From: Massariosphaeria phaeospora
Lineage: Eukaryota > Ascomycota > Dothideomycetes > Pleosporales
Assembly: GCA_011032825.1 (NCBI GenBank)
Contig: JAADJZ010000002.1
Location: 992,001 to 1,056,000 of the forward strand
Direction: 5' to 3'
DNA length: 64,000 nt
Positions 42,478 through 54,946 of this stretch are shown here, piece after piece (position 1 is the stretch's first letter; every line of letters begins with the position of its first letter). Position numbers and translations under genes: made by a program. The notes below the pieces were generated by a model that was not told the origin of the DNA, did not search any database, and saw nothing but the letters and a program-made list of their open reading frames with translations.

Positions 42478-43589
42478 AGGAGGATTTTACAGTCTGCATT
42501 TCGAGGTGATATTTCTCTGAGGTTTAGGGGAATAGGGTTAGGAGCGTTGTGTCCGACGGAGAAGGCGTCCGACCTTTTTGTTCTTCTCGGGGCATCTTGT
42601 GTTAGAGCCAAAGATACTTGTAGTTAGGTAGACTGTGATATGGTCTCGGCGGGCGCGATAATGGCTGGATTCTCTAGGATACTCACTTCGGCGTTGTACT
42701 ACATGTACTTTGGTCTTAAGATTGGGTTAGGTCTATGCACGTACATCTTGTCGCTATGATTTCTTTTTTGGGACACAGAACTCACAATCATACCATAACA
42801 AACACCGCATCAAACTCTGAACTATATATGTAGACGCCTCGAATACAGATCCTGAGGGCTTGTTCATGAAAGCTATAGTGCAAAGCATTCAATTTACGCG
42901 TTGGTCCTACAAATGCTGAAATCTGTTATTAACGGTGCCCATGATCCTCACGCCTGGTCTACCTACTTTAATTCAGACCTACCCCTGGCTCCATCGTAGC
43001 CGCTCTAGCTGTCATTGCATGCCATTCCTCAAGCTGTTTATTTTGACTAGAAATACACGGACGATTCCAGCTGGAGAGCCCTAGAAGACGACATATCTTC
43101 CTTATAATGTAGACTCAATCCTTTCCGTCAGTGGCACTTTATCGGCCACCGCATCATAATTATATCTAACGTTAACTTCTAAGGCCAGTATGTATACTAT
43201 AACTGGCTCAATATCAAGTTTCTATGATTTTTCCGGTTGTGTGAAAAGTCATGTTGCCGTTTCCAACCGAAGCTGGACGTTGGTTTTCACCGCCAACCCT
43301 TGCCACTGGACCGCCTGAATCTCAACCCCGGGCTCTGGACCGTCATTCACTCACAGGAACGATACGCTGATTACATACAATCGTCAATCCCCTTTTGGAA
43401 TAGCTCACCGGCGCCAAATTTATGCTCTTGATATCCTCCCGCCTGACAGTTTTGCCCTCGGTCCACCCCACCTCGCAACACAGTCTCCCCACACCACCGC
43501 ACCACCACACCACCAGCGTCTGTGTTTACTTCCACTCCTAAAACCACCACCTGTTCTCTACTCAATTACTTCTCCAGTCGATACCAACC
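42478..43589. other. Gene-free 1.1 kb
   Basis: It contains the 3' flank of the 501-aa gene and the promoter of the next gene (CT/CA-rich leader from 43430). No ORF of interest. Confidence 0.5.
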
Positions 43590-46184
43590 ATGGCGAACGA
43601 GCCGTCATCGCCCGTCTCTTCGCCAAAGTTATTGCGGCGCTCGCCAGAAGAGTTCAAGAGGTCGCGCGGAAAGCTGTCACCGCTTCCAGATGCGCGCAAG
43701 CGACCGCGGTCTGATCAAGATGATGACCCGAGGAAGCGACATCGAGATGGTACACAGCCGGCTGCACAGAGTAACACAATGCAGCATCACCAAGTACCTC
43801 AGAAGGCAGTACCGCTCGAATTGATCGATCCGGTACTGCTGGCATTGTCATCGGAGACTACGCCGTCTGCTGACAGCTCGAAGAACCTGCCAGGTCTCAT
43901 ACCCGCAACTCCGTCGGCGTCGCCCTCGGCTGTGCACACCGGACAGGTACAGGACCAGGACCAGGCTACTCACTCTACCGCCTCCCATGTCGCTCCTCAT
44001 ACCGCTCTTCCTGTCGTTTCTGATGTGGCCCCGCATGCTCCCTTGCCCAAAGCTACGACCAGCGGCCCCAACGGTGCTGCCCGTCCGGCTGGGCTACTAC
44101 AGCGTCGAGCTGCTCTTCACCAATCCGCCTTTCCCCAGAATAGGAATAATCCTCGTCTCGGTCCTAGCTCGGGCGGTGGTGCTTCTGAGAACCTTCCTGC
44201 CACATACACCCCTCAACAAGCTTCTTCAACCACTCGAAACCATCAGCAGATTCCCTCAGCCATGAACGTTCCAGTTCCTCAGCAACGAGGCCCTCAGCAT
44301 ATCCAACGGGCCACCCACGTCCGTCATCCTGCGAACAACTCCTCACAAGTTCTTCCTCAACACAAGGTCACTCAGGAAGACACCACTCAGCGCGACGCCC
44401 TTCAGCGGAATCCGCCGCAACCGAAGCCTGTCCAACAGAACCAAGTGCGACAGACGTCTGTCCCGCAGAGCCATGTCCAGCAAAACCTCCATCAGCAGAT
44501 CGCGCCTCGACAGAAGGTCCCAGGACAGCAAACCTCTCAGCAGAACCCGCCGGCAGCACCGAGCCATAGCCCTCACATCCTGCAGCCTACGCGGTCAGGT
44601 GTCGGTAACTTCCCCGTGTTCGAACACGGCGAGTGCGTTTCCATGCCACAGCATCGGATTGGAGGCCTACAACCCGCCACCACGATCCCCACGAACACGT
44701 TCCAACTTTTTGGAAACTACCAACCCATGGAGTTATTCGAAGACGAGATATTCGAGAGCATTCGGGAAGAGCGGAACGCGAATCCGACACCACGTAGGCC
44801 GGCCAAGCTCTTGTGGCGTAGCAACGTCCGACCCGTGGCTCTTCAGCAGGCTGGACAGTCTCGACAGTCTGAGCAGCAGCCTGTCGTCCAAACAATTGAG
44901 GCACAAGTTCTCCAATCGCAAGAACGGCGCCCGCAAGAGCGGAGTGCACGTAAGCGACAGTCTCCTCCTCCAGCAGTGGGCCCACAAGAAACGAGCCTGC
45001 TCTCGCCCAACACGGATCTGCAACAGCAGCAGCACCCTCTTGCAAACACACAGAATGGCCTTACTGATCCAGAACACAGCGAGCTCTCCAACGTTCTGAG
45101 GCCCGATCTGTCCCCTATCCAGGAAGGGCTTCCCGTAGCAACGCCCAACGAGTTATCCCCTCCCCTCTCTCAGCAACACCCACAAGAGACGAGCGAGTCT
45201 GCTCGTTCGCTTTACAATCCGCTCCCTAAACCCGCTTCATCAGTCCCCGTTGAGACCGAAAACCGCATCGCCCCTAAACCCGCCCCAGCAGTCCCGGTTG
45301 AGATCGAAGAGCGCGTCACACCAGAACTTGAACCCCATACCCGACAGCCGCGAAAGAGGGGCGAGCCTGCGGCTTGGCTTCGTAATCCGAACTTCAAGTT
45401 CAATTCAGCAGCTCCTGCTAGGGCCAAAAAGCGCGCTGCCCCAGAACCACTCTCTTCCCCCGACGCCAAAAAGACCCGACGAGGCACCGAGATCGATCAA
45501 CAACCACCCCAACCCCCCATCAACCCCATTCAGACACCCGCGCCGCCTCCGCAAACCCCGCTGGAGATCACTGCCGCCGAACTGCTAAAGCGAGGGTTCC
45601 AGCAGGACTCGTTCGCCTGCTTCAAAGACGTCAACGGCCGACGATTCGACATCCGCGACAACGGAAACGTTTATTGCTCCCACCATGTCAGTATGAAGAT
45701 GGAGTGTATCCAAGACTGCCTGCACCGGTGCTGTAAGGTGGGCGTCAAGTGGTACAATCTAGTCAAAGGCTTCAACAAGGCTGACAAGACTGCGCGGGAA
45801 AAAGGTGAGAAAGAGCGAAGGGGGAAGAACACCAATGGACCATCGGCCAAGGAGAACGACTTGGCACTGCCACCGGTAGTGAAGAAAGCTCCTGTGCTCG
45901 AGAAGGAGAAAGAGACGGCGCCGCCCCTTCCTGTTTCTCTTCTCGGCGACAGGGATACCAATCAGAGTATGGCAGTTGTTGGTGGAGCGCCAGAAAGATT
46001 GGTTAGGCCTGGGCTCAATGATTCCTGGACAGCAGATGAGGAAGAAGAGGCCATCAATCAGAGTATTCCAGTTGTCGGTGGAGCGCCAGAAGCGTTGGTC
46101 CTCAATGACTTCCTGCTATCATATGCGGAGGTAGGGGCCATCAACGAAGTACTCCTCGACAGGTATTTTCCAGCGCCATCTTAG
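43590..46184 (+). CDS. Gln/Pro-rich protein with a C-terminal Cys/His module, 864 aa
   Basis: Intronless; ATG 43590 in CACC-like context (ACCATGG). Residues 1-60 are basic with Ser-Pro sites (SSPKLLRRSPEEFKRSRGK). A very Gln-rich middle follows (QQNLHQQIAPRQK; QQTSQQNPPA). Near residues 650-735 a compact segment stands out: ITAAELLKRGFQQDSFACF, DVNGRRFDIRDNGNVYCSHH and MECIQDCLHRCCKVGVKWYN. Its six Cys and several His suggest zinc binding, but no known finger is matched. The end carries two copies of NQS(M/I)xVVGGAPE. Possibly a transcription-related protein, from the Gln-rich composition only. Confidence 0.65.
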   Translation: MANEPSSPVSSPKLLRRSPEEFKRSRGKLSPLPDARKRPRSDQDDDPRKRHRDGTQPAAQSNTMQHHQVPQKAVPLELIDPVLLALSSETTPSADSSKNLPGLIPATPSASPSAVHTGQVQDQDQATHSTASHVAPHTALPVVSDVAPHAPLPKATTSGPNGAARPAGLLQRRAALHQSAFPQNRNNPRLGPSSGGGASENLPATYTPQQASSTTRNHQQIPSAMNVPVPQQRGPQHIQRATHVRHPANNSSQVLPQHKVTQEDTTQRDALQRNPPQPKPVQQNQVRQTSVPQSHVQQNLHQQIAPRQKVPGQQTSQQNPPAAPSHSPHILQPTRSGVGNFPVFEHGECVSMPQHRIGGLQPATTIPTNTFQLFGNYQPMELFEDEIFESIREERNANPTPRRPAKLLWRSNVRPVALQQAGQSRQSEQQPVVQTIEAQVLQSQERRPQERSARKRQSPPPAVGPQETSLLSPNTDLQQQQHPLANTQNGLTDPEHSELSNVLRPDLSPIQEGLPVATPNELSPPLSQQHPQETSESARSLYNPLPKPASSVPVETENRIAPKPAPAVPVEIEERVTPELEPHTRQPRKRGEPAAWLRNPNFKFNSAAPARAKKRAAPEPLSSPDAKKTRRGTEIDQQPPQPPINPIQTPAPPPQTPLEITAAELLKRGFQQDSFACFKDVNGRRFDIRDNGNVYCSHHVSMKMECIQDCLHRCCKVGVKWYNLVKGFNKADKTAREKGEKERRGKNTNGPSAKENDLALPPVVKKAPVLEKEKETAPPLPVSLLGDRDTNQSMAVVGGAPERLVRPGLNDSWTADEEEEAINQSIPVVGGAPEALVLNDFLLSYAEVGAINEVLLDRYFPAPS

Positions 46185-46767
46185 GGTTTCTTTTCCTACG
46201 TTTTTAGTTAGGTAAACTAGTGCACCTCCGCGACCATATTGATTTTCCTTCAAGAAGAGGTCTACCACCAGGACAAAGAAGCAGGTGCAGCGTGAGGCTT
46301 CGAGGACGTTCTGGTGGCAGTAGCAGCAGATATAGCTAGACCACTTCCCTGCTGTGTTTGCGAATTGATATTCGGTACTTGTGTTTGGTCTCATGTCTGT
46401 GATCCTCAAATTTTCTCTAGCAGTGCTCTATCATGTATCTAAACAATGTCAGCAACGTTACGCTCCTCTGTTGAGCCAGTGAATGGTTGTGAAACGGCGT
46501 GTACACAATCTTTCACTGACCTTGGCCCACTATTATGCCGGAAGTACAATAGCAGCACTACGTCACTCCCGTCACCCGCTACCTCATAGAATCCACCGAT
46601 TCTTCTCCTGCGACTTTCCTCTTCCTTACAACTGTGCCAACAGCCACCGCCCACGGTACACTCCCGTTACCCTCAATTGCAAACTCCATACATCCCCACG
46701 CCGCCACACCAGGCGCGATAACACTCTTCTTTACCTACACCCGATTTCTACCTACCACGTTTGCACG
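46185..46767. other. Intergenic with promoter of the 520-aa gene
   Basis: It holds the second CAGTGAA/TTCACTG pair. The region 46483-46767 is open in frame with the next gene but is leader-like. Confidence 0.4.
46477..46518. promoter_or_regulatory. Inverted pair CAGTGAA ... TTCACTG (second copy)
   Basis: GCCAGTGAAT and TTCACTGAC recur 28 nt apart, about 250 nt upstream of ATG 46768, the same order and distance as at 40694-40722. Function is inferred. Confidence 0.35.
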
Positions 46768-48330
46768 ATGCCCCGCAACGGCACCCACGACATGAGCTAC
46801 GCGCTCAACAAACCCAAAGACTACCAATCCGGCCTCCGCAAATTCGAAAAGCTCGCCGAGGACGAGGAGTTCGCAGCGCGGCAGTCGAAGAATTCCGCAG
46901 CCGCAGCAAAGCAATCACAAGTAGGCGCAACCCCCGAGCAGAAGCAGCACTTTCTCAACCACGCCGTCGAGCTTGTGAAGGACGTGGAGACCAAACTCGA
47001 GCAGACGCGCACGGCCCTCGCGGGCTTCGACGACACTACGGATCAGAATAAAGTGTGGAGGTTCAAATTGAAGGAGAAGGTTCTGTCGACGAGTGCGATC
47101 AAGGGCGCTGTTGAGTACCACAAGCAGATGAAGCGTGGGGTCGCTACGGGGTTGTCGCTCCCTGATCGGCTCACGTTCAACATGCTGTATAGTGAGGGCC
47201 GCAAACATTGGCTGCCGCTGCTTGAGGCTTTACGACAAAAGGAGGATGCCGAGAAGGAGAAGAAGAAGGATGAGGAGATCGAGGAGGAGACTTCGGGTGA
47301 AGAGGATAACAAGGATGAGACTGAGGGAGAGACTGAGGGAGAGACTGAGGATGACGAGGACAACAAGATCGGCCACGAGGAGACTGGGAATGAGGGAGAT
47401 AAGAAGGACGAGACCGAGGAAGAGACCAAGAAGGCGGATTCGAAGACAGACGAGAAAACCTCCGAACCAAAGGCTGCAGTCTCGGTCCCCAATTCAAAGG
47501 AGGAAACCCCCAAAGCGACGCCATCCAAGATCCCTCGTCCGCAACAATCGATGCGCAAAGCAAAGGCTGTGGCTCAGGAAGCGGCCCGTCTTGAGCAAGA
47601 GGCGGCTGGTATCCGCGAGTCGACTCCAGAACTCTCTACCGGAACTACGGCCTTGACCCCACAGATACCAGAGACCGTCACACAGACGTCCTCTCAGGCA
47701 ACCGCCGTCATCACAAACACACCCCCTGCAGCCAACCACGAAGAGACCGCTACGGCGACCGCACCCCCTACGCCACAGCGCGAGATCGAGGGAGTTACGG
47801 CTACGGCCACCGCTGAAGTTGCAACTCCGCAGCGTCCTATGAAGCGCAAGCGTGTTGCTCGACCTGAGGATGCGCTTATCTTCCGCCGCCCAACGAAAGT
47901 CCGCAAGGTGATTCCAGCTCGCGCTCCCGCTCTCGATCACCGTCCATCAGGCGTCAGCAAGCTGCAGGACATCTCTCAGGGAACCTCCAGCACTACCCTC
48001 GCATCAGTCCCGATCATCCCAAAGGAGACGGCTGCGGTGACCGATTCCTCTGCACCGCAGCACCTAGTCAAAGCCAAGGTAGTCAAAACTACAGCTGCCA
48101 CTGTATCTTCCACTTCGCCAGGTACCGCAGGCCGCAAAGCTAAACCGGCCTCCTCTGGCAACGGATCTCCCGTCGCTCGCTCATCTGGTGACCGCAAGCC
48201 GGCTCCAACCGGTTCCCGCCCGACAGGCGTCCAGAAGCAGGCTCCCAAGAAGACGTTTGCTCGCAAGACCTCGCCGACCAAGCGTTCCTCTCTCGTCGAT
48301 CAACTCTTGGATGAAGTCAACCAGCTCTAG
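46768..48330 (+). CDS. Acidic/basic low-complexity probable nuclear protein, 520 aa
   Basis: ATG 46768 (MPRNGTHDMSYALNKPKDYQ) is preferred to the upstream in-frame ATG at 46483 because upstream codons look like leader. Residues 1-170 are helical and look folded (RKFEKLAEDEEFAARQSKNS; HFLNHAVELVKDVETKLEQT; WRFKLKEKVLSTSAIKGAVE). Then comes a Glu/Asp/Lys tract with TEGE repeats, a Thr/Ala-rich part, a basic patch (QRPMKRKRVARPEDALIF) and a Lys/Ser/Pro tail ending SLVDQLLDEVNQL. No domain is recognised. Last of the run of similar genes that starts at 33.8 kb. Confidence 0.68.
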   Translation: MPRNGTHDMSYALNKPKDYQSGLRKFEKLAEDEEFAARQSKNSAAAAKQSQVGATPEQKQHFLNHAVELVKDVETKLEQTRTALAGFDDTTDQNKVWRFKLKEKVLSTSAIKGAVEYHKQMKRGVATGLSLPDRLTFNMLYSEGRKHWLPLLEALRQKEDAEKEKKKDEEIEEETSGEEDNKDETEGETEGETEDDEDNKIGHEETGNEGDKKDETEEETKKADSKTDEKTSEPKAAVSVPNSKEETPKATPSKIPRPQQSMRKAKAVAQEAARLEQEAAGIRESTPELSTGTTALTPQIPETVTQTSSQATAVITNTPPAANHEETATATAPPTPQREIEGVTATATAEVATPQRPMKRKRVARPEDALIFRRPTKVRKVIPARAPALDHRPSGVSKLQDISQGTSSTTLASVPIIPKETAAVTDSSAPQHLVKAKVVKTTAATVSSTSPGTAGRKAKPASSGNGSPVARSSGDRKPAPTGSRPTGVQKQAPKKTFARKTSPTKRSSLVDQLLDEVNQL

Positions 48331-49237
48331 ATAAGGAGCTCTTGGATCAGGCATCAAGGCATGGAATTGGCGCTGTAGAGGTTTGCGGATAGCCCATCTC
48401 ACACGATACATATCTTTGCACTTATCTCTCGGTATTTCTGGATGTTGCTATATTACTCAGGTCGCTTCTTCAAGCTGTTAGAGCTGGTGGTCCGGGAACA
48501 TAGAGTCTTTGCTGTCTTATACAGTAGATTGCACGTGGTCAGGTCTTTTGGTTGGTTCATCTTGTTTGCGACGGCGATAGAGGGGGACAAGCGTTTGTCG
48601 TTAGATGCTCTTAGGCGCTCGCCATAGAGAGAACCCTCGGGAGAACCGAGCTCTTGCTTTCGCTCGTATATTGGTTTTGGATTCGTCAAGTTTTCCGGTA
48701 GAAGCAGTATCACAATGTTTAACACTCCATACTGACTGTCTCGAATGGAGTCGATCCCCGTGCATGCCTAATGATTCAGTTGATAAATAGTATGCATAGT
48801 ACTTACAAGAATGATATTTGCATGCGGCACATGGATATCTCCATATTCTGAGAAGATCGAGACTGGGAGTTTTCTACAGGAATAGGCTGAGCGTCTAAGG
48901 TTGATGTACAGACTGGAGGAAGCTGTGGTAGCCTCAGTTTAGTTCCTGGAGATGATAAAGCGAAGAACGGCCAGAGTAAACTGGACAGGAATCGGAGCTG
49001 GACACTGTGCAGCTCGTAAGACATCAGATGAAGAAGCGGCTAGCTAGTTGGGTTAAACCTAAAGTAGCTTAGCCGCACTCCCGCACCCCTGCCTGACCCG
49101 CCGACGTCATTGTGATCGTTTACCACATTTCTCGTGCGCGATCATCCTCGCCCCCGCAATTCTCTACAAGATAACCCTACATCCGCCTCAGTTTTTGTCT
49201 AGAAACTCTAGCTTGTCAAAGGGACAGCTACAACACA
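48331..49237. other. Gene-free 0.9 kb
   Basis: 3' flank and the promoter of the DUF1769 gene. A tRNA B-box-like string near 48735 was not accepted as a tRNA. Confidence 0.5.
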
Positions 49238-50359
49238 ATGGCCACTCACGAACAATACATACTCCGCGTCACGGCCGGCTCCACCTACGACACCTCAAAA
49301 TACCAGGACGTACACGTCAACAGCGAAAAGCCAATAGACATATCCTCCGAACACATTGACGCTCGGCTACACATCCGCATCAAAGACTACAGAGGCACAG
49401 TCCCCTCCCACCCGCGACCTCCTCCCTACAAATCTAACCAATCCCAGGCCTCCCCAAAAACAGCCCCTCCACCTCGCCCTACTTCTCCACGCCCCAGCAC
49501 CCGCACGACCGCTACTCAATCTCCTTCTCCTTCACGCCGAGACGCACCATTCACGGCCACCACCTCGTCTTCGGCAACGACTTCGACCACCCGATCCGCG
49601 ACCGCCTGCCCCCGCTCTTCGACAAGGCATTCGGCATCGTCAAGTGGTGGATCGACCCAGGTCTAGACGGCGACGTCTACGGCGACAAGCCGTACCTGTA
49701 TGGCGCGCTACTTAGCAGCATCAACGTGCTGCGGATAGGCGCGAAGGGCGATAAAGCGGACAAGGAACACATGAAAGACGCCGAGGAGCTCGTAGTGCAC
49801 GAAGAAGGCGCGGAGGGCGACGGCGAGAAGGTGCGCGAGGAGAAGGGTATACCGGCGGCTGCGGCGCAGCGTATGAAGTTCTTCCTTACGGAGAGCCATC
49901 GGAAGGACTTTGAGTTCGAGGCGGGGCGCGAGTACAAGTGCGACTTCTTCAATCCGTACCTTGACTTCAATGAGTTTGCGCTCAAGATCGGGTACGGGCT
50001 GCCGGCGATGTCGATAGTGAGTCATTGGGATGGGCAACCTTTACGGTACGTTTCCGTTACATCCTACGTCGTAGTCCTATCACCCCTTGCCCCTCTTTAG
50101 GTTCGTCCCCAGCGCTATGCTTTTGTTATCCGACATTCAGGTTGGCGCAACGAGGTCTGACTAACCAAGCACCCACTCTCTTAGATACGTGCTCAAGGAT
50201 CGGAATACCGACACGGAACTCTTCGTTATCAACTTCCAGCTGCTGCCGACCGATCCGAACGCGCAGAGCCCCGAGGCGAAACTCAAAGCGGTACATGGCG
50301 GTGGGGCTGGAAAGGCCAGCGCGGCCAGCACGGGTGGGCCTGATGATGAGTTGGACTGA
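49238..50359 (+). CDS. DUF1769-family protein
   Basis: Three exons: 49238-49394, 49448-50045 and 50185-50359; 309 aa. Intron 1 (53 nt) uses a GC donor (GCACAG) with branch CTAAC and CCAG acceptor; only this join restores RIKDYRGLPKNSPSTSPYF. Intron 2 is 139 nt. Family features: YILRVTAGSTYD, DRYSISFSFTP, HHLVFGNDFDHPIRDRLPP, IVKWWIDPGLDGDVYGDKPY, FFNPYLDFNEFALKIGYGLP and QPLRYVLKDRNTDTELFVIN. This is the fungal PF08588 type, function unknown, probably cytosolic. It is convergent with LYS12, with 165 nt between the stops. Confidence 0.88.
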
Positions 50360-50524
50360 GTATGCAGTTCATCAACGCTGAAACATGAGGCCTTGGATTG
50401 AGAGAGTAGGCTATTGGGTTGGGATTGGAAAGCGCATATCAAGAGAGCTCATTATAGACCGGTTAATTAGAGTGTCCCATGGTATTCATACGTACACACT
50501 GTTCCTAATGATATCCCGTTTTTT

Positions 50525-51790
<1,266 letters not shown>

Positions 51791-52058
51791 TATTGTTGGA
51801 GTCGGTGGGATTGGCCGAGATGAAATTTTGGTGTTTTGGGGCTCGGGCGGCCGGTGGTCGGAGGGATGGGGGACGGATGGGGGTTAGCGGGGCCGGGGTC
51901 GGCTTTGCACGCAAACTCATACGGAGATCTTCAAATTGGTATAGATTGTAGTATAGAGGAGAAAATCGACATCCTAATTATACAGAAACTACCGCTGAAT
52001 GATCGACGCCAATCCGACACAGCTGCATGAGTGGATCTTCCATGATTCACAGCTCGAC

Positions 52059-53604
52059 CTAAGGAATGCGCGTAAACTCCTCGATATTGACCCGCTGATA
52101 GAACGATACGTGACCGAAAGCCTCCCAGTACTGCGCTAGCCGGTCGTGCGATATTAGGATGAGTTGGGATGGGATATAGTCATCTAGGGGTATGGTCAGC
52201 GTTGTACCCTACACAACAACCCTCTTAGGCAGACAGAAACTCACCATCAGTAAAGGCTGCGCCTGCAATGTGGCCCAGACTCCGGACGATCCTCGCTCCT
52301 TGGAACAGATTATCGCGCGCAACACGAATCAGACCCTTGGGGCCAATGTCTGGCGCTATGAAAGTGTATTCGCCTCGTGGGATGTTGGGGTCGCCCGTCA
52401 GCTTGACTGCCTCTATGCGCCCGCTGTAAATGCTGTCGTCCTCTTCGCTGGAAGGCAGCTGTCTAGATGACGAGGAATCTGAGGTCGGAGCACTTCCCTG
52501 CCGGTTTGTATGCGAATCTGAAGAAGCAGTGGAAGACCGAGCCTGCGTTTCTTCATCCAGATTAGGACTCTCTGTCGGTGCCGTGGTCCATGAATCAGAA
52601 CTATCGTCACTTCCGAGTCGATCACAAACTCTCATGGCCCGCTCCGCCCTCTCGGGTAGCGGCTTTGGGTTGTCCGGCTGCATGATGGCTAAAAATTCAC
52701 ACCCATGACCTGCGTAGTCGCCACACCAGATGCCCTGCCATGGCTTCCGCCGCGTCGGCGTGTAACATTCTTCCGGAATGGTCGCCCAAGTGGTTGTCTG
52801 CTCACCGAAATGGATGTTTTGAGTGTGGATCCGGGGAGAGAACTGCATCCAGTTCCTGATCCTGAATGTAGCTGTTGAAAGCTCTTCAAGCATAGCTGGT
52901 CGATTGCTAGCACCGCGGAACTGCGTAGCCGAGTCGGTACGTGTTCGGACTGGGCTTGGTATTGTAAGAGGTGGCCAAACGGGCGTGTTTTCATAGGTAC
53001 GCTCTGACGGCCATGGTCGAGTCAGTATCAGTCTAGTATAAAGTCCCGCCGCGGACCGCACACGTGTGAAGCCCGCCATTTGCATTTCTCCCTGGAGACG
53101 GTCTTTCTGTTCGCCGGCTACCTCCGCGTATGTGGACGCATCGAGATGAAGGGTAGCCGCGTTGAGGTCTAGTTGGATGCGTGGATGGAATGAGTGGATG
53201 ATGGCTTCAGGGTGCGCGTCCCAGACCTGGATAGCGGGGTGCCGTCGCTCTGCAACAATGGCATAAGCCTCGATGGCGTTTAGACGATGATTGTAGCGAG
53301 CTATTACAAGCTTCCCGGTGTGTGCGTTGTCGGCAAACCATATCTTGTTTTTCGCAATGAACCAGTACGGGTGATGGGTTTTGAACAACTCTCGCCATGT
53401 CGAGTGTTCCGGCTTACGCAGGGTCGAGCCTGGGACGTTGGCTTGAACGAGAGGCTGGTAGAGCGTGTCCTGTAGCGAATGCTCCTGGAGGGCACGATTC
53501 ACTAGACCCACCGAAAGTAAGTCCGAGAGAGGGAGAAACGTGAGAATGTTGTTGATCAGCTCAGATGGAAGACTGAAGAACGGGGCCTTAAGACTATGGG
53601 CCAT
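52059..53604 (-). CDS. F-box protein, probable SCF substrate adaptor
   Basis: Two exons: 53604-52245 and 52183-52059, with a 61-nt intron (GTGAGT...CTAG); 494 aa. The F-box lies at about residues 8-50 (FFSLPSELINNILTFLPLSD, then LLSVGLVNRAL) and should bind Skp1. A middle region with LNAIEAYAIVAERR and RNWMQFSPRI precedes WQGIWCGDYAGHGCEFLAIM, a pattern seen in fungal FBXO31-like F-box proteins. An acidic Ser-rich insert (about 350-400) follows. The last exon supplies QLILISHDRLAQYWEAFGH, which completes the domain and confirms the splice. Substrate unknown; SCF ubiquitin ligase role inferred from the family. Confidence 0.87.
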
Positions 53605-54130
53605 AGCGCAAGTTTGCTGGTTGTGTCAAACTCGTGGCGTAGGATCTGGCCCCCACCTATCAGGCGTGAGCCACGTCGGTTTTAGAGGGTGATAGGAGGA
53701 GAAAGGAGGCGTGAGATAGATCAGACTCGGCGTATGAGGGAGCCCTCAGGGTGCGGTAGCGGTCCAGGTTGCCGTGATTGCTGAGGAGCTGCAGTGGCAC
53801 CGTCGCGAGATACGTTTCCAGAGAGGCGAAGAGAGAGAGCAATCACCAGGGAATGGAAGCTGTGAACAGGTGTAAATATAGGACTTCGACGTTGAGGTCG
53901 TGGGAAGAAGACGCCGATGACGAATGGCATGCAGTGCACGGGCCCGGCGCTAAGCGGGCCGCGGAGTCGGAGGCGGGGGTCGGGTGGCGAAAACCGTTGG
54001 ACCTCACACCCGCTCTCCTTCGTCACCAGACTCATCGACCAAGACCAATTTAAGGCCAACCTTTAAGCAAATCGACCTTCAAGTCTTTTCAATTCAAACA
54101 CGAGTTCTCTTTGATCGCAACGGCACCGCA
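53605..54130. other. Intergenic upstream of the F-box gene
   Basis: Promoter side of the F-box gene; short ORFs only. Confidence 0.4.
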
Positions 54131-54378
54131 ATGCTTCCTCGACCGACTCGATCAACGCGCCGCACGGCATAGCACAACCGATTCGGCATATCCCACTTCT
54201 AGATTGTGTCGGACTCTTCTAGCCTACAGAGTTATCGCCGGAATCTTATAAGGATCCTCAGAAGCGTAAGAAGTACTACCTACCTGATCCGGGTGAGGAG
54301 AAAGAGGGTCAAGGCGGTGCCCAAAGCTCTCGAACTGTTTTGATACCGCCAATCACCAGGACATCGCACCGAGCATAA
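54131..54378 (+). CDS. Possible two-exon mini-gene (weak)
   Basis: The segment 54223-54378 is open and protein-like: ELSPESYKDPQKRKKYYLPD, then PGEEKEGQGG, then a stop. It follows a good acceptor (TCTTCTAG). An ATG at 54131 (MLPRPTRSTRRT) would join in phase only with a GC donor (GCATAG), giving about 63 aa. It may instead be the end of a gene whose start is lost. Confidence 0.25.
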
Positions 54379-54946
54379 CTCTGCTCACTACAAGCTGCCC
54401 AATGATATACCAGGCCACAGAAGCGTTTTTGCGTACCTCTTCACTCTTGTCGAAGCTCTTCTCAAGATCGATTTCAGTTTCTACATTCATTCTTCTCGTG
54501 CCTTCCAACACTAGAGTCAAGGTCTAATTCGGTGCTACCACTTCACACGCCTTGATCATGTATGTTGGTTTACAAATTTGTATGTCTTCAAAGGTTCCGG
54601 GGCGGTGGCTACGACATCCGTGCGTCTCAGGGTTTCATGTGACATCTGTCTTGTTGCAGTCAGTAGCAGCTACTCTAACTGGTTAGCCGAACCCTAGAAT
54701 GACGGAGAAACCTTGCCGCGTGGTGTCTCGGAGCGGAAACCAGCGAACCCCTCCCCAGCAACGTCAGGTGGCCGTCGTCCAATCACAGAACCTCGCCCGT
54801 TTGCCTTATGTTGTGAATTACGCTTTTTCTCATTGGCCTATTGCCCAGGTAGCCTCTCACTACCCACAACACATCGGCTGTCGACTCTCCTACATTCCTG
54901 CCTCTGAACCTACAATCCTTCAGCTGTTACTTGTCACGAACACAGT
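54379..54946. other. Intergenic, promoter of the dioxygenase gene
   Basis: No gene is seen. The frame upstream of 54947 is open in places but lacks support. Confidence 0.4.

Noticed and set aside
48725..48760. tRNA B-box-like string near GGAGTCGATCCCC
   Set aside because: No A box at the right distance and no cloverleaf could be drawn.
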